From Caballeronia sp. TF1N1 (GTDB taxonomy: Bacteria; Pseudomonadota; Gammaproteobacteria; Burkholderiales; Burkholderiaceae), in assembly GCF_022878925.1 (NCBI RefSeq), contig NZ_CP084629.1:682001-746000 (forward strand): a stretch of 64,000 nt of DNA, given 5' to 3'. This document shows positions 62,407 to 64,000 of this stretch, one piece after another. Made by a program: the position numbers and the translations under genes. The notes under the pieces are model-generated. The model did not search any database, had not been told where the DNA came from, and saw only the letters and a list, made by a program, of their open reading frames with translations. The first letter of the stretch is position 1. Each line of letters starts with the position of its first letter.

Positions 62407-63048
62407 ATGAATCGACCGAAACGCATGCTTCTGGAAAACATCGCCTGGGCTCGCGAAACCGCGCAGGCGGACACGCAATTTTTCCCACGCCTTGCAGAGG
62501 GGCAAAACCCCAAGGTGTTGTGGATCGGGTGTTCCGATAGTCGCGTGCCTGCCGAAACGATCACGAACGCTAACCCCGGCGATCTTTTCGTTCATCGCAA
62601 CATCGCGAACTTGTTCTCGCCGTCGGACGACAACACTGTGAGCGTCCTTGAATATGCGGTGCGAGTGCTGAAGGTCGATCATGTGATCGTATGCGGACAT
62701 TATGGATGCGGCGGTGTGCGAGCATCGTTGTTGCCGCTCTTGAATGAAATACCGCACGTCAATCGCCGTATTGCCCCGGTGTGCGCTTTAGGCGAGCGGC
62801 ATCGACGTGAACTCGACGACTTGGAAGAGTTCGATGCGCGCGCTGATCGCCTTGCGGAACTCAATGTGCTCGAACAAGTGCGGCTTCTGCGTCAGACGCG
62901 GATCGTAATCGATCGCGACGAGCCGCCGCTCGTGCACGGCTGGATTTTCGGCCTGCACGACGGGCTTATCAAAGTGCTTGCCTCCGGCTATGACGCGCCC
63001 CGTATGGTGCCGTTGTACGCGGAAGTCGTCGAAGCCGCCGGACGCTGA
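62407..63048 (+). CDS. can: Beta-class carbonic anhydrase
   Basis: 213 aa. Zinc and active-site residues are complete: Cys42 and Asp44 in GCSDSR, His98 and Cys101 in CGHYGCGGV. Interconverts CO2 and bicarbonate. It is 70 bp upstream of a SulP transporter on the same strand, a pairing often seen for bicarbonate supply. Confidence 0.92.
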   Translation: MNRPKRMLLENIAWARETAQADTQFFPRLAEGQNPKVLWIGCSDSRVPAETITNANPGDLFVHRNIANLFSPSDDNTVSVLEYAVRVLKVDHVIVCGHYGCGGVRASLLPLLNEIPHVNRRIAPVCALGERHRRELDDLEEFDARADRLAELNVLEQVRLLRQTRIVIDRDEPPLVHGWIFGLHDGLIKVLASGYDAPRMVPLYAEVVEAAGR

Positions 63049-63118
63049 TTCGATCGTCGCTCATTTCATGCTGCGTGAATTCGTTAAACGTAGCAGGCAC
63101 CCACATGGCTAAATCCTT

Positions 63119-64000
63119 ATGAACCTTAGCAATCGTCTAAGCCAGTTCCCGCGCGACCTGTTCGCCGGCACAGTCGTATTTCTCGTAGCGATGCCTCTGT
63201 GTCTTGGCATTGCCAATGCATCGGGCGTGGAGCCTTTTGCGGGGCTTTTGTCCGGAATCATAGGCGGCATTGTCGTGGCATTGCTTAGCGGCTCGCAATT
63301 GAGCGTAAGCGGACCGGCAGCGGGGCTTATCGTCATCGTGGTCGATGGCATCGCGGGACTAGGCAGTTTTTCTGCATTTCTACTAGCGGTGCTTTTGTCG
63401 GGCGCAATTCAATTCGGCTTTGGCTTGCTCAAGGCGGGACGTTTTGCAGCGTATGTGCCGTCGTCGGTGATCAAGGGCATGCTTGCGGCCATTGGCCTAT
63501 TGCTCGTCATCAAGCAGATACCCCTGGCCGCGGGCTTCGCCAATGCAGGCGCACCAGCCGCGAGCGGACCGGGCTTGCTCGATACGCCTTTCGGTCCGGT
63601 ATCTTTCGCTGCTTGTGCCGTAGCCGTGATGTCCCTTGCCATGCTCGCTGGCTGGGAAACGCGCGCCATGCGACGTTTTGCCGTGGTGCGCGCCGTGCCC
63701 GCGCCGCTTGCCGTGGTGGCGTTCGGTATTGGCGTAACGCTTTTACTCGACATGTTCGCGCCGGGCTTGGCGCCGCCCGCGCAACATCGCGTGGCATTGC
63801 CTTCGCTTGAAACGTTCGCAGCATTCACGAATGCGCTTGAATTGCCCAACTTCTCGCAATTCGTCAACCCGGATGTCTGGCGTCTCGCATTCACGCTTGC
63901 CATCGTCGCGAGCCTTGAAACTTTGTTGAGCCTGGAGGCGGTCGAGCAACTCGATCCCAAGAGACGTAGTGCACATCCCGATCGCGAATTGAAAGCGCAA
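63119..64000 (+). CDS. SulP-family anion transporter, 3' part cut by window edge
   Basis: Open from the ATG at 63119 to the window end, 294 codons, no stop seen. It begins MNLSNRLSQFPRDLFAGTVV. At least eight hydrophobic segments are visible, including FLVAMPLCLGIANASGVEPF and LSGSQLSVSGPAAGLIVIVV, the SulP anion-site region. The remaining helices and any STAS domain lie outside. It follows the carbonic anhydrase by 70 bp, so bicarbonate (or sulfate) uptake is the likely role. Confidence 0.88.
   Translation, partial: MNLSNRLSQFPRDLFAGTVVFLVAMPLCLGIANASGVEPFAGLLSGIIGGIVVALLSGSQLSVSGPAAGLIVIVVDGIAGLGSFSAFLLAVLLSGAIQFGFGLLKAGRFAAYVPSSVIKGMLAAIGLLLVIKQIPLAAGFANAGAPAASGPGLLDTPFGPVSFAACAVAVMSLAMLAGWETRAMRRFAVVRAVPAPLAVVAFGIGVTLLLDMFAPGLAPPAQHRVALPSLETFAAFTNALELPNFSQFVNPDVWRLAFTLAIVASLETLLSLEAVEQLDPKRRSAHPDRELKAQ

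Overview
The window is a high-GC stretch of a betaproteobacterial genome. The protein families, GC-rich codon use, Shine-Dalgarno sites and the high density of catabolic and regulatory genes fit a Burkholderiaceae member of the Paraburkholderia/Caballeronia type. This placement is inferred from gene content, not from a marker gene. I saw no rRNA, tRNA, CRISPR array, transposase or prophage gene. The region reads as an accessory, metabolically versatile part of a replicon.

Layout. 1-5.7 kb: the N-terminal part of an AraC regulator, then a leftward catabolic operon (VOC protein, FAD monooxygenase, YjcH/ActP-type symporter, exported amidohydrolase) preceded by a 31-bp palindrome. 5.9-11.6 kb: a TetR regulator and a divergent efflux operon of AaeB/NodT/AaeX/AaeA type. 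11.8-16.2 kb: regulators (FixJ-like response regulator, AraC, a winged-helix/ATPase regulator lacking the usual C-terminal part, single-domain receiver) and a small membrane protein. 16.4-17.8 kb: AlkA glycosylase and a small exported protein. 17.9-26.8 kb: a GntR regulator with a divergent set of genes for glyoxylate and hydroxy-amino-acid metabolism (class V aminotransferase, hydratase, YdiJ-like FAD/Fe-S dehydrogenase, MFS carrier, D-threonine-aldolase-like enzyme). 26.8-29.5 kb: FUSC protein and a diguanylate cyclase. 29.7-38.2 kb: a GntR regulator divergent from a Liv-type ABC importer with an M20 amidohydrolase and an M81 (MlrC-type) protein. 38.2-42.7 kb: an exported unknown, a TtuB-like carrier, tartrate dehydrogenase and a divergent LysR. 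42.9-47.1 kb: an ABC exporter with two FtsX-type permeases.

47.1-53.3 kb is the most unusual part. It is a leftward operon of a small carrier protein, an acyl-CoA-dehydrogenase-like flavoprotein, a truncated seryl-tRNA-synthetase homologue of the amino acid:[carrier protein] ligase type, a DUF1839 protein and a GH2 glycosidase-like protein. The first four genes are translationally coupled or nearly abutting. The set suggests that an amino acid is loaded on a carrier protein, oxidised there, and then passed to an unknown acceptor. The end product is not known to me.

53.7-64 kb: YdcF-like protein, UvrA2-type ATPase, a small exported protein, a YflT-like stress protein, a third FadR-type GntR regulator, an alpha/beta hydrolase, AraC, SDR, beta-carbonic anhydrase and a truncated SulP transporter that probably works with it.

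A short motif related to GCATTTTGTATGC / TTGCATGCAA recurs in at least eight intergenic regions. Several clear palindromes sit in front of regulated operons. These are the main non-coding signals seen.
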